Positions 38,499 through 46,434 of a stretch of DNA of 64,000 nt are shown piece after piece. The DNA comes from Solibacillus sp. FSL W7-1436. Its GTDB lineage: Bacteria > Bacillota > Bacilli > Bacillales_A > Planococcaceae. The stretch spans positions 186,001 to 250,000 of the forward strand of contig NZ_JBBOWV010000001.1 in the NCBI RefSeq assembly GCF_038007305.1, written 5' to 3'. Each line of letters begins with the position of its first letter. Positions within the stretch are counted from its first letter, which is position 1. Position numbers and translations under genes: made by a program. The notes beneath the pieces are model-generated. The model searched no databases. It was not told where the DNA came from and worked only from the letters and a program-made list of their open reading frames with translations.

Positions 38499-39085
38499 CG
38501 ATTATGTCCGTAATGCCCGGGATTTGAGACAGCCCCAATCGTACTTACCCAGCGGTTTGTATAATTGAAGAACCCGGCAACATATGCGGCTTCCAATATT
38601 TCGTGATCATTAAAGCCAGCCTTGCGCAGTAAATCAACCTCTTTTGTTGTTATTTCATTTGGATATCTCGTGACCCGGTAGGCATAATCACATAACGCAC
38701 GCTGCTTTTCCGTAAGTTTTGCAGAGCGGTAATTGTAGGTTAACTGGTCAACCCATCCCGGATTTTTTGTTATCCCGCGAAGGACATCGCTATGTGAAGT
38801 GAGGCAATAATTACAATTATTCGTCGAAGAGACAACTAATCCGATCATTTCCTTGTCTGCTAATGATAAATACGTCGTCTCCTCATTGAACAAGGAATAC
38901 TTAAATTCCAAAAATCCTTTATACTGCAACGCATTCAATGGAAGAATTTTAAATAAATTATTTATAAAACCATTCTGCTCCATCTGCTTTTCAACATGCT
39001 GGTCAAAAAGTTGCTGTACATCTTCCGGAATTTCTTCTTCATTTGGTTTTTGTAAATAAGACAACTGCTCTTCGTATTTGCTCAT
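38495..39085 (-). CDS. Carboxymuconolactone decarboxylase / AhpD-like peroxidase-related protein
   Basis: A 196-residue all-helical protein of the AhpD/CMD superfamily, nearest to the uncharacterised peroxidase-related enzyme group. The redox-type motif NNCNYCLTSH (C-x2-C plus His) lies after EMIGLVVSST, as in AhpD. The N-terminal 50 residues are acidic and probably helical. It may act in thiol-based peroxide reduction, but its partner is not known. GGGAG lies before the ATG. Confidence 0.85.
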   Translation of the reverse strand: MSKYEEQLSYLQKPNEEEIPEDVQQLFDQHVEKQMEQNGFINNLFKILPLNALQYKGFLEFKYSLFNEETTYLSLADKEMIGLVVSSTNNCNYCLTSHSDVLRGITKNPGWVDQLTYNYRSAKLTEKQRALCDYAYRVTRYPNEITTKEVDLLRKAGFNDHEILEAAYVAGFFNYTNRWVSTIGAVSNPGHYGHNR

Positions 39086-39170
39086 TTCATTACTCCCTGC
39101 TTTTGAATTTACTGAATTTATTATAAATTACAACTATTAATCTAACAAATGATAATCTGTCACTCCATAT

Positions 39171-39199
39171 AAAAAAGCATAGACAATTTCAGTCTATGC
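39171..39199 (-). terminator. Terminator of ysdA
   Basis: The stem GCATAGAC/GTCTATGC (39177-39199) is followed on the minus strand by T6, 13 bases after the ysdA stop. Confidence 0.8.
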
Positions 39200-39211
39200 T
39201 TCCGGATGATA

Positions 39212-39472
39212 TTAAAATAGCTGAACGAGCAAGAATACATGAATCGCGCCAAGTAAAGGAAAGCCAAATGCAAATTTATTATGCTTTGTTTTATGGCGGA
39301 ATAAGTACATCCCTAATACACCGCCAAGTGCGCCGCCTAAAACGCCTAATGTTAATAATGTCCGTTCGGAAATACGCCATTCCTTCTTTTTGGCGCGTTC
39401 CTTATCTATGTACATATATACACAGAGTACGAGTGAAACAACTGCGACATATGAAAGTGCTGCTAATTCCAT
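39212..39472 (-). CDS. ysdA: DUF1294 membrane protein YsdA
   Basis: An 86-residue protein with three hydrophobic segments (about residues 2-20, 42-60 and 70-86) and the DUF1294 pattern YIDKERAKKKEWRISERTLL, GGALGGVLGMYLFRHKTKH and FGFPLL. The ATG at 39472 follows GGGGGA; the 13 upstream codons overlap the L20-operon terminator and are rejected. The position after rplT matches B. subtilis ysdA. Function unknown. Confidence 0.9.
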   Translation of the reverse strand: MELAALSYVAVVSLVLCVYMYIDKERAKKKEWRISERTLLTLGVLGGALGGVLGMYLFRHKTKHNKFAFGFPLLGAIHVFLLVQLF

Positions 39473-39488
39473 CTGGATCCCCCTAGTC

Positions 39489-39526
39489 AAAAAAAGACCG
39501 ATAAGGAGCAAATCCCTATCAGTCTT
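39489..39526 (-). terminator. Terminator of the infC-rpmI-rplT operon
   Basis: On the minus strand a 14-bp stem, AAGACTGATAGGGA with TCCTTATCGGTCTT, is followed by T7, 15 bases after the rplT stop. Confidence 0.85.
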
Positions 39527-39541
39527 TATTATATACTAAAA

Positions 39542-39916
<375 letters not shown>

Positions 39917-39976
39917 CTAATTCTTTCGAATGCTTAATTTTATTTTTGTTAATAATAATCTTTTAAACGGTCAAGA

Positions 39977-40177
39977 TTATTTCATGTAAGTTAATAATGT
40001 ACGGATACGCTTGAAATCGCCTGAAGTTGCAACTTTCGCTTTACGTAAGTGACGTTTTGCTTTAGTTGATTTGTTAGCGAATAAGTGAGAGCCATAAGCA
40101 CGGTCAAATTTTAATTTACCAGTACCTGTTTTTTTGAAACGTTTCGCAGCTCCACGGTGAGTTTTCATTTTTGGCAT
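39977..40177 (-). CDS. rpmI: 50S ribosomal protein L35
   Basis: A 66-residue, strongly basic L35 protein ([32 protein letters not shown]). The middle gene of infC-rpmI-rplT, with GGAGG upstream. Confidence 0.99.
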   Translation of the reverse strand: MPKMKTHRGAAKRFKKTGTGKLKFDRAYGSHLFANKSTKAKRHLRKAKVATSGDFKRIRTLLTYMK

Positions 40178-40212
40178 GTCGATTTCCTCCTAAACTTGTT
40201 ACTACATACGTA

Positions 40213-40728
40213 TTATTTCTCTGCCTTCGGTTGAAGAACTAAGAACATGCTTCGGCCTTCCATCTTCGGTTTTTGTTCAACCGTAGATACTTCAGCACAA
40301 GCTTCAGCAAATCGATCTAGCACACGCTGACCGATTTCTTTGTGTGTAATTGCACGACCTTTAAAGCGAATTGACGCTTTAACTTTGTCACCTTTTTCAA
40401 GGAACTTAATCGCATTACGTAATTTCGTTTGAAAATCATGTTCATCGATTGTTGGGCTCAAGCGAACCTCTTTCATTACGATTACTTTAGAATTTTTACG
40501 AATTTCACGGTCTTTCTTTTGCTGATCGAACTTAAATTTACCATAGTCCATGACACGAGCGACTGGTGGCTTGGCTTGAGGGGCCACAAGGACAAGATCC
40601 AAGTTAGCACGAGCGGCAATTTCCAACGCTTCATTACGCGTTTTTAAACCAAGCTGATCACCATTGTGATCAATTAGACGAAGTTCTCGCGCGCGGATGC
40701 CTTCGTTTACATACATGTCTTTGCTAAT
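40213..40728 (-). CDS. infC: Translation initiation factor IF-3 (probable ATT start)
   Basis: A 171-residue IF-3, which keeps the 30S subunit free and proofreads the start codon. The N-domain ([14 protein letters not shown]), the linker and the C-domain ([25 protein letters not shown]) are complete. The frame is open far upstream, but a strong GGAGGTGGA site lies 6-8 bases before an ATT at 40728-40726, giving an [12 protein letters not shown] start; the first ATG is at 40716. An AUU start is the known hallmark of infC autoregulation in E. coli, so the ATT is called, with the ATG as alternative. Confidence 0.95.
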   Translation of the reverse strand: MSKDMYVNEGIRARELRLIDHNGDQLGLKTRNEALEIAARANLDLVLVAPQAKPPVARVMDYGKFKFDQQKKDREIRKNSKVIVMKEVRLSPTIDEHDFQTKLRNAIKFLEKGDKVKASIRFKGRAITHKEIGQRVLDRFAEACAEVSTVEQKPKMEGRSMFLVLQPKAEK

Positions 40729-40998
40729 ATTAATCCACCTCCAAGGGTTTGTCGCGAATACATGATTTGGTGTAAAGTATAACCCTGTCGAACGGTACAC
40801 CTCTGCGTGATGTCCATATGTTCTTTTCATTTTTACAAACAAAAAGGACGGACATTTGAGATGTCCGCCCGCTATATGTGCATACGCATTCATGCGTAAA
40901 ACAATTCAACGTTTCTGATACCTGCTCGTAACTTATATCAAAGCACTTGTCAGGTGAGAAGCGGGCAGCCTCTACTTTCAAACTTTTGTATTCATAAC
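40729..40998 (-). ncRNA. L20 leader (autoregulatory attenuator of infC-rpmI-rplT)
   Basis: A leader of about 270 bases lies between the promoter and infC. It contains the typical GAGGCTGCCCGCTTC and CACCTGACAAGTGC segments, and then an intrinsic terminator, GGCGGACAT/ATGTCCGTCC, followed by T5 (40841-40869). In B. subtilis L20 binds this region and favours termination. A spurious open frame that fuses to infC runs through it. Confidence 0.85.
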
Positions 40999-41005
40999 TT
41001 AAATA

Positions 41006-41034
41006 ATCTTATCACGTGATTGAAATAGCGTCAA
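41006..41034 (-). promoter_or_regulatory. SigA promoter of the infC operon
   Basis: On the minus strand TTGACG (41034-41029), 17 bases and TAAGAT (41011-41006) precede the L20 leader. Confidence 0.8.
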
Positions 41035-41085
41035 GCATTTTATTTAATTTCTGCAAATTGAATTGAAATTAATTTTCATCTGCAG

Positions 41086-41110
41086 GTTTCACTTAAAAAT
41101 TTCGTGGTAT
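41086..41110 (+). promoter_or_regulatory. Candidate SigB promoter of the first manganese catalase
   Basis: GTTTCA (41086-41091), a 13-base spacer and TGGTAT (41105-41110) each differ by one base from the SigB elements GTTTAA and GGGTAT. Family knowledge: the B. subtilis manganese catalase gene ydbD belongs to the general stress regulon. Confidence 0.5.
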
Positions 41111-41153
41111 CTAATTAGGGACCCACATTTTATCGATAGGAGGAATTTTTAAT

Positions 41154-41990
41154 ATGTTCAGACATCAAAAAGAATTACAATTTGAGGTAAAAGTTGAAAG
41201 ACCAGATCCATTATTAGCGAAACAAATTCAGGAAGTTCTTGGCGGTCAGTTCGGTGAAATGAGTGTCATGATGCAATATCTGTTCCAAGGCTGGAACTGT
41301 CGCGGCGAAGAAAAATATAAAGATTTATTAATGGATATCGGTACTGAAGAAATCGGTCACGTCGAAATGCTATGTTCTTTGATTAGTCAATTACTTGATG
41401 GTGCATCACCTGATGACCAGCAAAAAATTGCGCAAGATCCGATGATGAATTCAATTATGGGCGGCATTAACCCGCAACATTTAATTGTCAGCGGTTTAGG
41501 AGCTACACCAAAAGACTCTAACGGTGTACCTTGGAATGCCGGATATATTGCAGCGAGCGGTAACCTGCTGGCAGACTTCCGCGCAAACTTAAATGCAGAA
41601 TCACAAGGCCGTTTACAAGTTGCGCGTTTATACCATATGACAAAAGATGAAGGTGTACGTACTGTATTCAGAAAAATGCTGGCACGTGACCGTTATCACC
41701 AATATCAATGGATGGCAGCGATTAAAGAGCTTGAAGAAAAGAAAGGCTTCGTCGTTCCTGCTTCATTCGCACCGGAAGACGAGTTGGAAGCTCAGCCGCA
41801 TGCATATGAATTATGGAGCTTATCGGAAGGTACAGCATCTAAAAATGGTCCGTGGGCACAAGGTACAGCACCAGACGGAACAGGGGAATTTGTATTCCTG
41901 GATAACCCGGCACCAATGGGACAAGTTCCGAACCCAGCAGTACCACCAACAACTTTACACCATGATATCGATATCGATAAAAAATTATAA
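41154..41990 (+). CDS. Manganese catalase family protein (YdbD type)
   Basis: A 278-residue di-manganese catalase. Ligand-bearing helices are seen: GGQFGEMSVMMQYLFQGWN (Glu), GTEEIGHVEM (Glu, His), NAESQGRLQVARLY (Glu) and ARDRYHQYQW (His). It would remove hydrogen peroxide without heme. At 278 residues it is longer than the spore coat protein CotJC (about 189) and matches the stress-type YdbD group. AGGAGG precedes the ATG. It faces a paralogue of 274 residues across a shared terminator. Confidence 0.93.
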   Translation: MFRHQKELQFEVKVERPDPLLAKQIQEVLGGQFGEMSVMMQYLFQGWNCRGEEKYKDLLMDIGTEEIGHVEMLCSLISQLLDGASPDDQQKIAQDPMMNSIMGGINPQHLIVSGLGATPKDSNGVPWNAGYIAASGNLLADFRANLNAESQGRLQVARLYHMTKDEGVRTVFRKMLARDRYHQYQWMAAIKELEEKKGFVVPASFAPEDELEAQPHAYELWSLSEGTASKNGPWAQGTAPDGTGEFVFLDNPAPMGQVPNPAVPPTTLHHDIDIDKKL

Positions 41991-42000
41991 TCTACGATAT

Positions 42001-42056
42001 AAACTGTTCTCGGCTTGTTTTGAATTACACAAGTCGAGGACAGTTTTTTTGTTTTT
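42001..42056. terminator. Terminator between the two manganese catalase genes
   Basis: The stem AAACTGTTCTCGGCTTGT with ACAAGTCGAGGACAGTTT (three G-T pairs or mismatches) and a 9-base loop is followed by T7. Its right end touches the stop codon of the second catalase gene. Confidence 0.8.
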
Positions 42057-42879
42057 ACATCATATTAGGTGGTGTGTCGAATATAACGGGCGGTGCCGGG
42101 CGTAAAACAGGAGCCGGGGCAAAAGGTTGCGGGTGTTCCACATAATTAAAGACACCCTCCCCGTCCATGCTCGGTCCGTGTGCCCAACGCCCGTGCGCGC
42201 TTTCATTTCCACGGGAGAAGTTAAATAATGTATAGGCTACTTCCCGTTTTTCAAGCTCTTTAGGGAAAGTACTTGGCACAATAATATTTTCCTGAGCTTC
42301 TAATTCTTTAATCGCTGCTATCCACTGATTTTGATGCATTGTGTCTCTAGCAAGCAGCCATGAAAACATATCCCGTACCCCTGGATCTTCCGTCTCATAA
42401 TACAGACGCGCTACCTGAAGACGCCCTTGTGATTCGGCATTCAGATTCGCACGAAAATCCGCCAATAAGTTGCCGCTTGCTGCAATGTAGCCGGCATTCC
42501 ATGGTACGCCATTGGAATCTTTCGGTGCAGCCCCTAGACCACTGACAATTATATGTTGGGGGTTACTGCCTCCTAAAATTGCTGCAATCAGCGGGTCCTT
42601 TGCAGCCTCATCTAACAGTATCGGTTCTACTCCATCAAGCAATCTCGCAATCATGGTTGAGATCATTTCTATATGAGCAAGCTCTTCCGTACCCGTATCC
42701 ATCAGTAAGTCACGGTATTTTTCGTTGCCTCTTGTATTCCAGCCCTGAAACAAATATTGAAGTGCAACCGACATTTCTCCGAATTGACCACCGAGAATCT
42801 CCTGCATTTTCCGGGCCATAACCGGATCGGGTTTACACGGCTTGGCTTCGTATTGCAGTTCCTTTATATGATAAAACAT
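42055..42879 (-). CDS. Second manganese catalase family protein (paralogue)
   Basis: A 274-residue paralogue of the catalase at 41154. The metal ligands are kept (GGQFGEMSVALQYLFQ, GTEELAHIEM, NAESQGRLQVARLY, ARDTMHQNQW). About 40 central residues, from PKDSNGVPWN to LQVARLY, are identical in both proteins, while the codons differ at many synonymous positions, so this is old duplication under strong constraint rather than recent copying. The C-terminus is Pro-rich. AAGGAG precedes the ATG. A CATATAGTA element on the minus strand (42911-42903) resembles a SigE/SigK -10 box, without a clear -35. Confidence 0.92.
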   Translation of the reverse strand: MFYHIKELQYEAKPCKPDPVMARKMQEILGGQFGEMSVALQYLFQGWNTRGNEKYRDLLMDTGTEELAHIEMISTMIARLLDGVEPILLDEAAKDPLIAAILGGSNPQHIIVSGLGAAPKDSNGVPWNAGYIAASGNLLADFRANLNAESQGRLQVARLYYETEDPGVRDMFSWLLARDTMHQNQWIAAIKELEAQENIIVPSTFPKELEKREVAYTLFNFSRGNESAHGRWAHGPSMDGEGVFNYVEHPQPFAPAPVLRPAPPVIFDTPPNMM

Positions 42880-42968
42880 TTATTCACTCCTTTTATATTT
42901 CCTACTATATGCATTTATCTAATAAGTGCTTTAAAAATATAAAATTTGTAGCTTGAATTTTGAAAACT

Positions 42969-42998
42969 AAAAAGGCGTCCCATAAAATACGGGACGCC
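42969..42998 (-). terminator. Terminator of thrS
   Basis: On the minus strand the stem GGCGTCCC/GGGACGCC with a 9-base loop is followed by T5, 9 bases after the thrS stop. Confidence 0.9.
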
Positions 42999-43007
42999 CT
43001 CTTCTTA

Positions 43008-44939
43008 TTATTTCTTCACTTCTGCTGTAATATCTGCAAGGAACTGATCAAAGCTGATTGTTTCTGAATCCTTTGAACCGTAACGGCGGATATTTACCGC
43101 ATTTTCTGCAACTTCTTTATCTCCAAGTACAAGCATGTACGGAATTTTTTGCATTTGTGCTTCACGGATTTTATAACCTAATTTTTCTTCACGGTCATCC
43201 ATTTCCACACGGATACCAGCTGCTGCTAATTTTTCTTGTACTTCGCGTGCGTAATCATAGTGCACTGCATTTGATACAGGAATAATTGTTGCTTGCACCG
43301 GTGCCAACCATGTTGGGAATGCCCCTTTGTATTCTTCGATTAAGAATGCTACGAAACGTTCCATTGTCGATACAACACCTCGGTGGATAACAACCGGACG
43401 TTGCGGCTGACCATCTTCACCGATGTATGAAAGGTCAAAGCGTTGCGGCAATAAGAAGTCAAGTTGTGCAGTCGATAAAGTTTCTTCTTTACCAATTGCT
43501 GTTTTTACTTGAACGTCCAGTTTCGGACCATAGAATGCTGCTTCATCTTCAGCGATGAAGTAGTCATATCCAAGCTCATCCATTGCTTCTTTTAACATCG
43601 CCTGTGCAGTTTCCCACATTTGATCGTCATCAAAGTATTTCTCTGTGTTGTTCGGGTCGCGGTAAGAAAGACGGAATGAGAAGTCTTTTAAATCAAAGTC
43701 TTTATATACTTCTAAAATCAGTTCCACCACTTTTTTGAATTCTGCTTTAATTTGGTCCGGACGTACGAAAATGTGTGCGTCATTTAAAGTCATCCCGCGT
43801 ACACGCTGCAGACCAGATACCGCACCACTCATTTCATAACGGTGCATTGTACCAAGTTCCGCGATACGGATTGGTAAGTGACGGTAAGAGTGCAGACCGT
43901 TTTTGAACACCATCATATGGTGTGGACAGTTCATTGGACGTAAAACAAGTGTTTCATTATCCATTTCCATTGGAGGGAACATGCCTTCTTGATAGTGTTC
44001 CCAGTGTCCTGATGTTTCGTATAATTTTTTCGAGCCAAGCACTGGTGTATATACGTGTTTGTATCCTAAAGATAATTCTTTGTCTACGATGTAGCGTTCA
44101 ATTGTACGGCGGATTGTCGCACCGTTTGGTAACCAAAGCGGTAAACCTTGACCAACTGTTTGGCTAGTCATGAATAAATCCAGTTCTTTACCGATTTTAC
44201 GGTGGTCACGTTCTTTTGCTTCTTCAAGCATTTGAAGGTGGTGTTTCAGCTCGTCTTTTGTAAAGAATGCAGTACCGTAAATACGTTGCAGCATTTTGTT
44301 GTCTGAGTTACCGCGCCAGTAAGCACCAGCTAATGATAATAGTTTGAATTCTTTTAATTTGCCTGTAGATGGTACGTGTACACCACGGCAAAGGTCAAAG
44401 AAATCGCCTTGGTAGTAGATTGATACTTGGTCATCTGCCGGAATTGCTTCAAGTAGTTCTAATTTATATTCGTCGCCAACTTCCTCGTAAATTTTTTGTG
44501 CTTCATCACGAGAAACGTTTTTGCGCTCAATTTCGATGTTTTCAGAAATGATTTTTTTCATTTCTTTTTCGATTGCCGGTAAATCTTCTGCAGTAATCGG
44601 TGTTGGTGAATCGATGTCATAATAGAAGCCTGAATCGATAACTGGACCGATACCTAATTTTGCGTCCGGGTAAAGACGTTTTACTGCCTGTGCTGTTAAG
44701 TGGGCAGTAGAGTGACGAAGAATTTCTAACGCTTCGTCTGATTTATTTGTAATGATTTCGATTGCACCATCTTGTTCGATTCCTGTTTTTGCATCGATTA
44801 ATGTGCCGTTGATTTTACCTGCTAATGTTGATTTTTTAAGTCCTGGGCTAATTGAACCTGCAACGTCCAATGTAGATGTTCCCTTGGCGAATTCCTTTAC
44901 TGCGCCATCCGGGAATGTTAATTTGATCATTTCTGACAT
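43008..44939 (-). CDS. thrS: Threonine-tRNA ligase
   Basis: A 643-residue class II synthetase. Domains: TGS (about 1-64), the N2 editing domain with the HxxxH ([16 protein letters not shown]) and CRGVH motifs (about 65-225), the catalytic core with motif 2 ([15 protein letters not shown]) and the zinc ligand Cys in [10 protein letters not shown], and the C-terminal anticodon-binding domain (about 540-643). AAAAGGAGG precedes the ATG. Expression is controlled by the T-box upstream; an interspersed palindromic repeat lies between the T-box terminator and the start codon. Confidence 0.98.
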   Translation of the reverse strand: MSEMIKLTFPDGAVKEFAKGTSTLDVAGSISPGLKKSTLAGKINGTLIDAKTGIEQDGAIEIITNKSDEALEILRHSTAHLTAQAVKRLYPDAKLGIGPVIDSGFYYDIDSPTPITAEDLPAIEKEMKKIISENIEIERKNVSRDEAQKIYEEVGDEYKLELLEAIPADDQVSIYYQGDFFDLCRGVHVPSTGKLKEFKLLSLAGAYWRGNSDNKMLQRIYGTAFFTKDELKHHLQMLEEAKERDHRKIGKELDLFMTSQTVGQGLPLWLPNGATIRRTIERYIVDKELSLGYKHVYTPVLGSKKLYETSGHWEHYQEGMFPPMEMDNETLVLRPMNCPHHMMVFKNGLHSYRHLPIRIAELGTMHRYEMSGAVSGLQRVRGMTLNDAHIFVRPDQIKAEFKKVVELILEVYKDFDLKDFSFRLSYRDPNNTEKYFDDDQMWETAQAMLKEAMDELGYDYFIAEDEAAFYGPKLDVQVKTAIGKEETLSTAQLDFLLPQRFDLSYIGEDGQPQRPVVIHRGVVSTMERFVAFLIEEYKGAFPTWLAPVQATIIPVSNAVHYDYAREVQEKLAAAGIRVEMDDREEKLGYKIREAQMQKIPYMLVLGDKEVAENAVNIRRYGSKDSETISFDQFLADITAEVKK

Positions 44940-44994
44940 GTTGTTGTCCTCCTTTTAAATATTTGAAAGTGATAAAATGCCGTCTTTAAATGCC

Positions 44995-45095
44995 GTTGAT
45001 TTCCGTTTCGGTTACGCTTTCCGCGGGCACGGCTCGAGCCTGTAGTCTCTCACTCGTGCTTTTCCCGCTGGAGTCGAACCTCCACTCCAATCAAC
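44995..45095. repeat. Interspersed imperfect palindrome, copy 1 (thrS 5' region)
   Basis: A 101-bp imperfect palindrome with ends GTTGATT/AATCAAC, inner arms GCGGGCACG/CGTGC...CCCGC and a central GAGCCTGTAGTCTC. It is the same family as 56167-56277 and 59713-59818. It sits between the thrS T-box terminator and the thrS ribosome binding site, so it becomes part of the thrS mRNA 5' region, read from the minus strand. Confidence 0.85.
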
Positions 45096-45162
45096 TAGTT
45101 TTCCCTGCAAATATCATTTCACTACTCTTTTATAAAATTTGTTCAGCACTTTTAGGCAAAAT

Positions 45163-45410
45163 AAAAAGCACCGTCCCAACAAAGGGACGATGCTGTATGC
45201 TCGTGGTGCCACCCTTCTTCCTTCTTCGTTAAAACGAATCAGAAGCTCTCGGTCAGTTAACGTACTGAGAAACGATGACGGATTGGCCCCGTCACTGCTC
45301 CAAGGTAGTAAAGTATAACGCTTGTGCTAGGAAGCTTGCAGCCGTGTCTTCCCTCTCTAAAAGCCAGTTCGTTAAACTTATTGTCCTTTTCAATGCATTT
45401 ATTGTTTATT
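45163..45410 (-). ncRNA. T-box leader (tRNA-Thr responsive) of thrS
   Basis: On the minus strand the leader contains stem I with a GAGGGAAGAC AG-bulge region, an ACC (threonine) specifier in TTTACTACCTTGG, the T-box GGGTGGCACCACGAGC, and a terminator (AGCATCGTCCC with GGGACGGTGCT, T5; 45163-45194). The bulge reads TGGC, where pairing with an A73 tRNA would need TGGT. Confidence 0.9.
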
Positions 45411-45419
45411 TACGTACAA

Positions 45420-45448
45420 AGTATACGCCCGATTTTATAGAAAAGCAA
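45420..45448 (-). promoter_or_regulatory. SigA promoter of thrS
   Basis: On the minus strand TTGCTT (45448-45443), 17 bases and TATACT (45425-45420) precede the T-box by about 10 bases. It lies between the dnaI stop and thrS. Confidence 0.7.
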
Positions 45449-45474
45449 TATTGAACATTAAAACTTTCGATATT

Positions 45475-46434
45475 TTATTTTCTGCGGTTTGTTCCTGTAA
45501 TTTCAAGCGGTGTCGTTAATGCTTGTACACGCTGTAAAATACGGCCTGATTTCATTTCATCAATTGCCCCATGTTCAGTTACGGACCATTGTTCTTCCAG
45601 CTGTTTGTAATTGAAGTTTGAAGAAATAAATGTCGGCAATTTTTCCGCCATACGGTAATGCAGAATTGACCCGATAATTTCATCTCTTGTCCATGTAGAA
45701 ATCGGTTCTGAGCCAACATCATCGAGCATTAGTACCGGCACTTTTTTTACAAAATCGATTTTCTGTTCAATCGATCCTTCTGTGACCGACGACTTTAATT
45801 CGCGGATGAATTCCGGCATATATACTAATAAAGTTTGAATACGTTCTTTCGACAAAGCATTTGCGATGGCGCCTAAAATATAGGTTTTTCCAACACCGAA
45901 TGTGCCGTATAAATAAAGCCCTTTTGCAGGAAGCTCTTTCGTTTCACGGTATTGTTTCCTGAATTCAACCATAAACTGTGTCGCAGCCATGCGTGAACTA
46001 TCATTCATATCCATTTCATTAAAGTCTGCCTTCAGGACGTCTTTCGGCATATACATCGTCTTCATCATTGAAGCAAGTTCACGCTGGTCATCTTCTTTAA
46101 GCATTTGTTCGCACTTGCGGTAAATAATATTAATCTGACCATTCGAAAGCATCAATTGCGGAACATGACCTTTATAGAAATTTTGACACTGCGATGTAGA
46201 ACCGGCTCCACAGCAAGTGTGCTTTTGCTCTACAAATTCAAAAAGAGTTGTCATCCCATATTGAATAACAGCCGAGTTTTCCGTCATATCATGGTCATCC
46301 ATAAACTGTTTTACACTCGGATGTGAAAGGACCCGGTTTTTTAATTCATTATATTTCTGCTCAAATGACGGGATATTTATTTTATTGAGCGAATCTTTTA
46401 TTGGTTCGATCGTACTCACCTGCTTTTTAATCAC
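45475..46434 (-). CDS. dnaI: Primosomal helicase loader DnaI
   Basis: A 319-residue AAA+ helicase loader. The N-terminal zinc-binding domain (HTCCGAGSTSQCQNFY, residues about 72-87) regulates helicase contact. The AAA+ part has Walker A (LYGTFGVGKTYI), Walker B (VPVLMLDDVGSE) and sensor 1 (PTFISSNF). The open frame begins with GTG at 46434, overlapping the dnaB stop by 3 bases. B. subtilis DnaI starts MEPI, which aligns with IEPI here; AGCAGGTGAG lies just before that ATC, so the exact start is uncertain. DnaI and DnaB load the replicative helicase together. Confidence 0.95.
   Translation of the reverse strand: MIKKQVSTIEPIKDSLNKINIPSFEQKYNELKNRVLSHPSVKQFMDDHDMTENSAVIQYGMTTLFEFVEQKHTCCGAGSTSQCQNFYKGHVPQLMLSNGQINIIYRKCEQMLKEDDQRELASMMKTMYMPKDVLKADFNEMDMNDSSRMAATQFMVEFRKQYRETKELPAKGLYLYGTFGVGKTYILGAIANALSKERIQTLLVYMPEFIRELKSSVTEGSIEQKIDFVKKVPVLMLDDVGSEPISTWTRDEIIGSILHYRMAEKLPTFISSNFNYKQLEEQWSVTEHGAIDEMKSGRILQRVQALTTPLEITGTNRRK

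Noticed and set aside
40729-40893. Upstream in-frame extension of infC from 40893
   Set aside because: It runs through the L20 leader and its terminator and has no family similarity; the ribosome binding site points to 40728.
41154-42879. Recent tandem duplication or gene conversion of the manganese catalases
   Set aside because: The identical protein stretch differs at many synonymous positions, which indicates old divergence under purifying selection.
45163-45194. GTCCCAAC near thrS as an IS1182-type end beside palindrome copy 1
   Set aside because: The motif is part of the perfect T-box terminator stem and has no partner end, so it is a coincidence.
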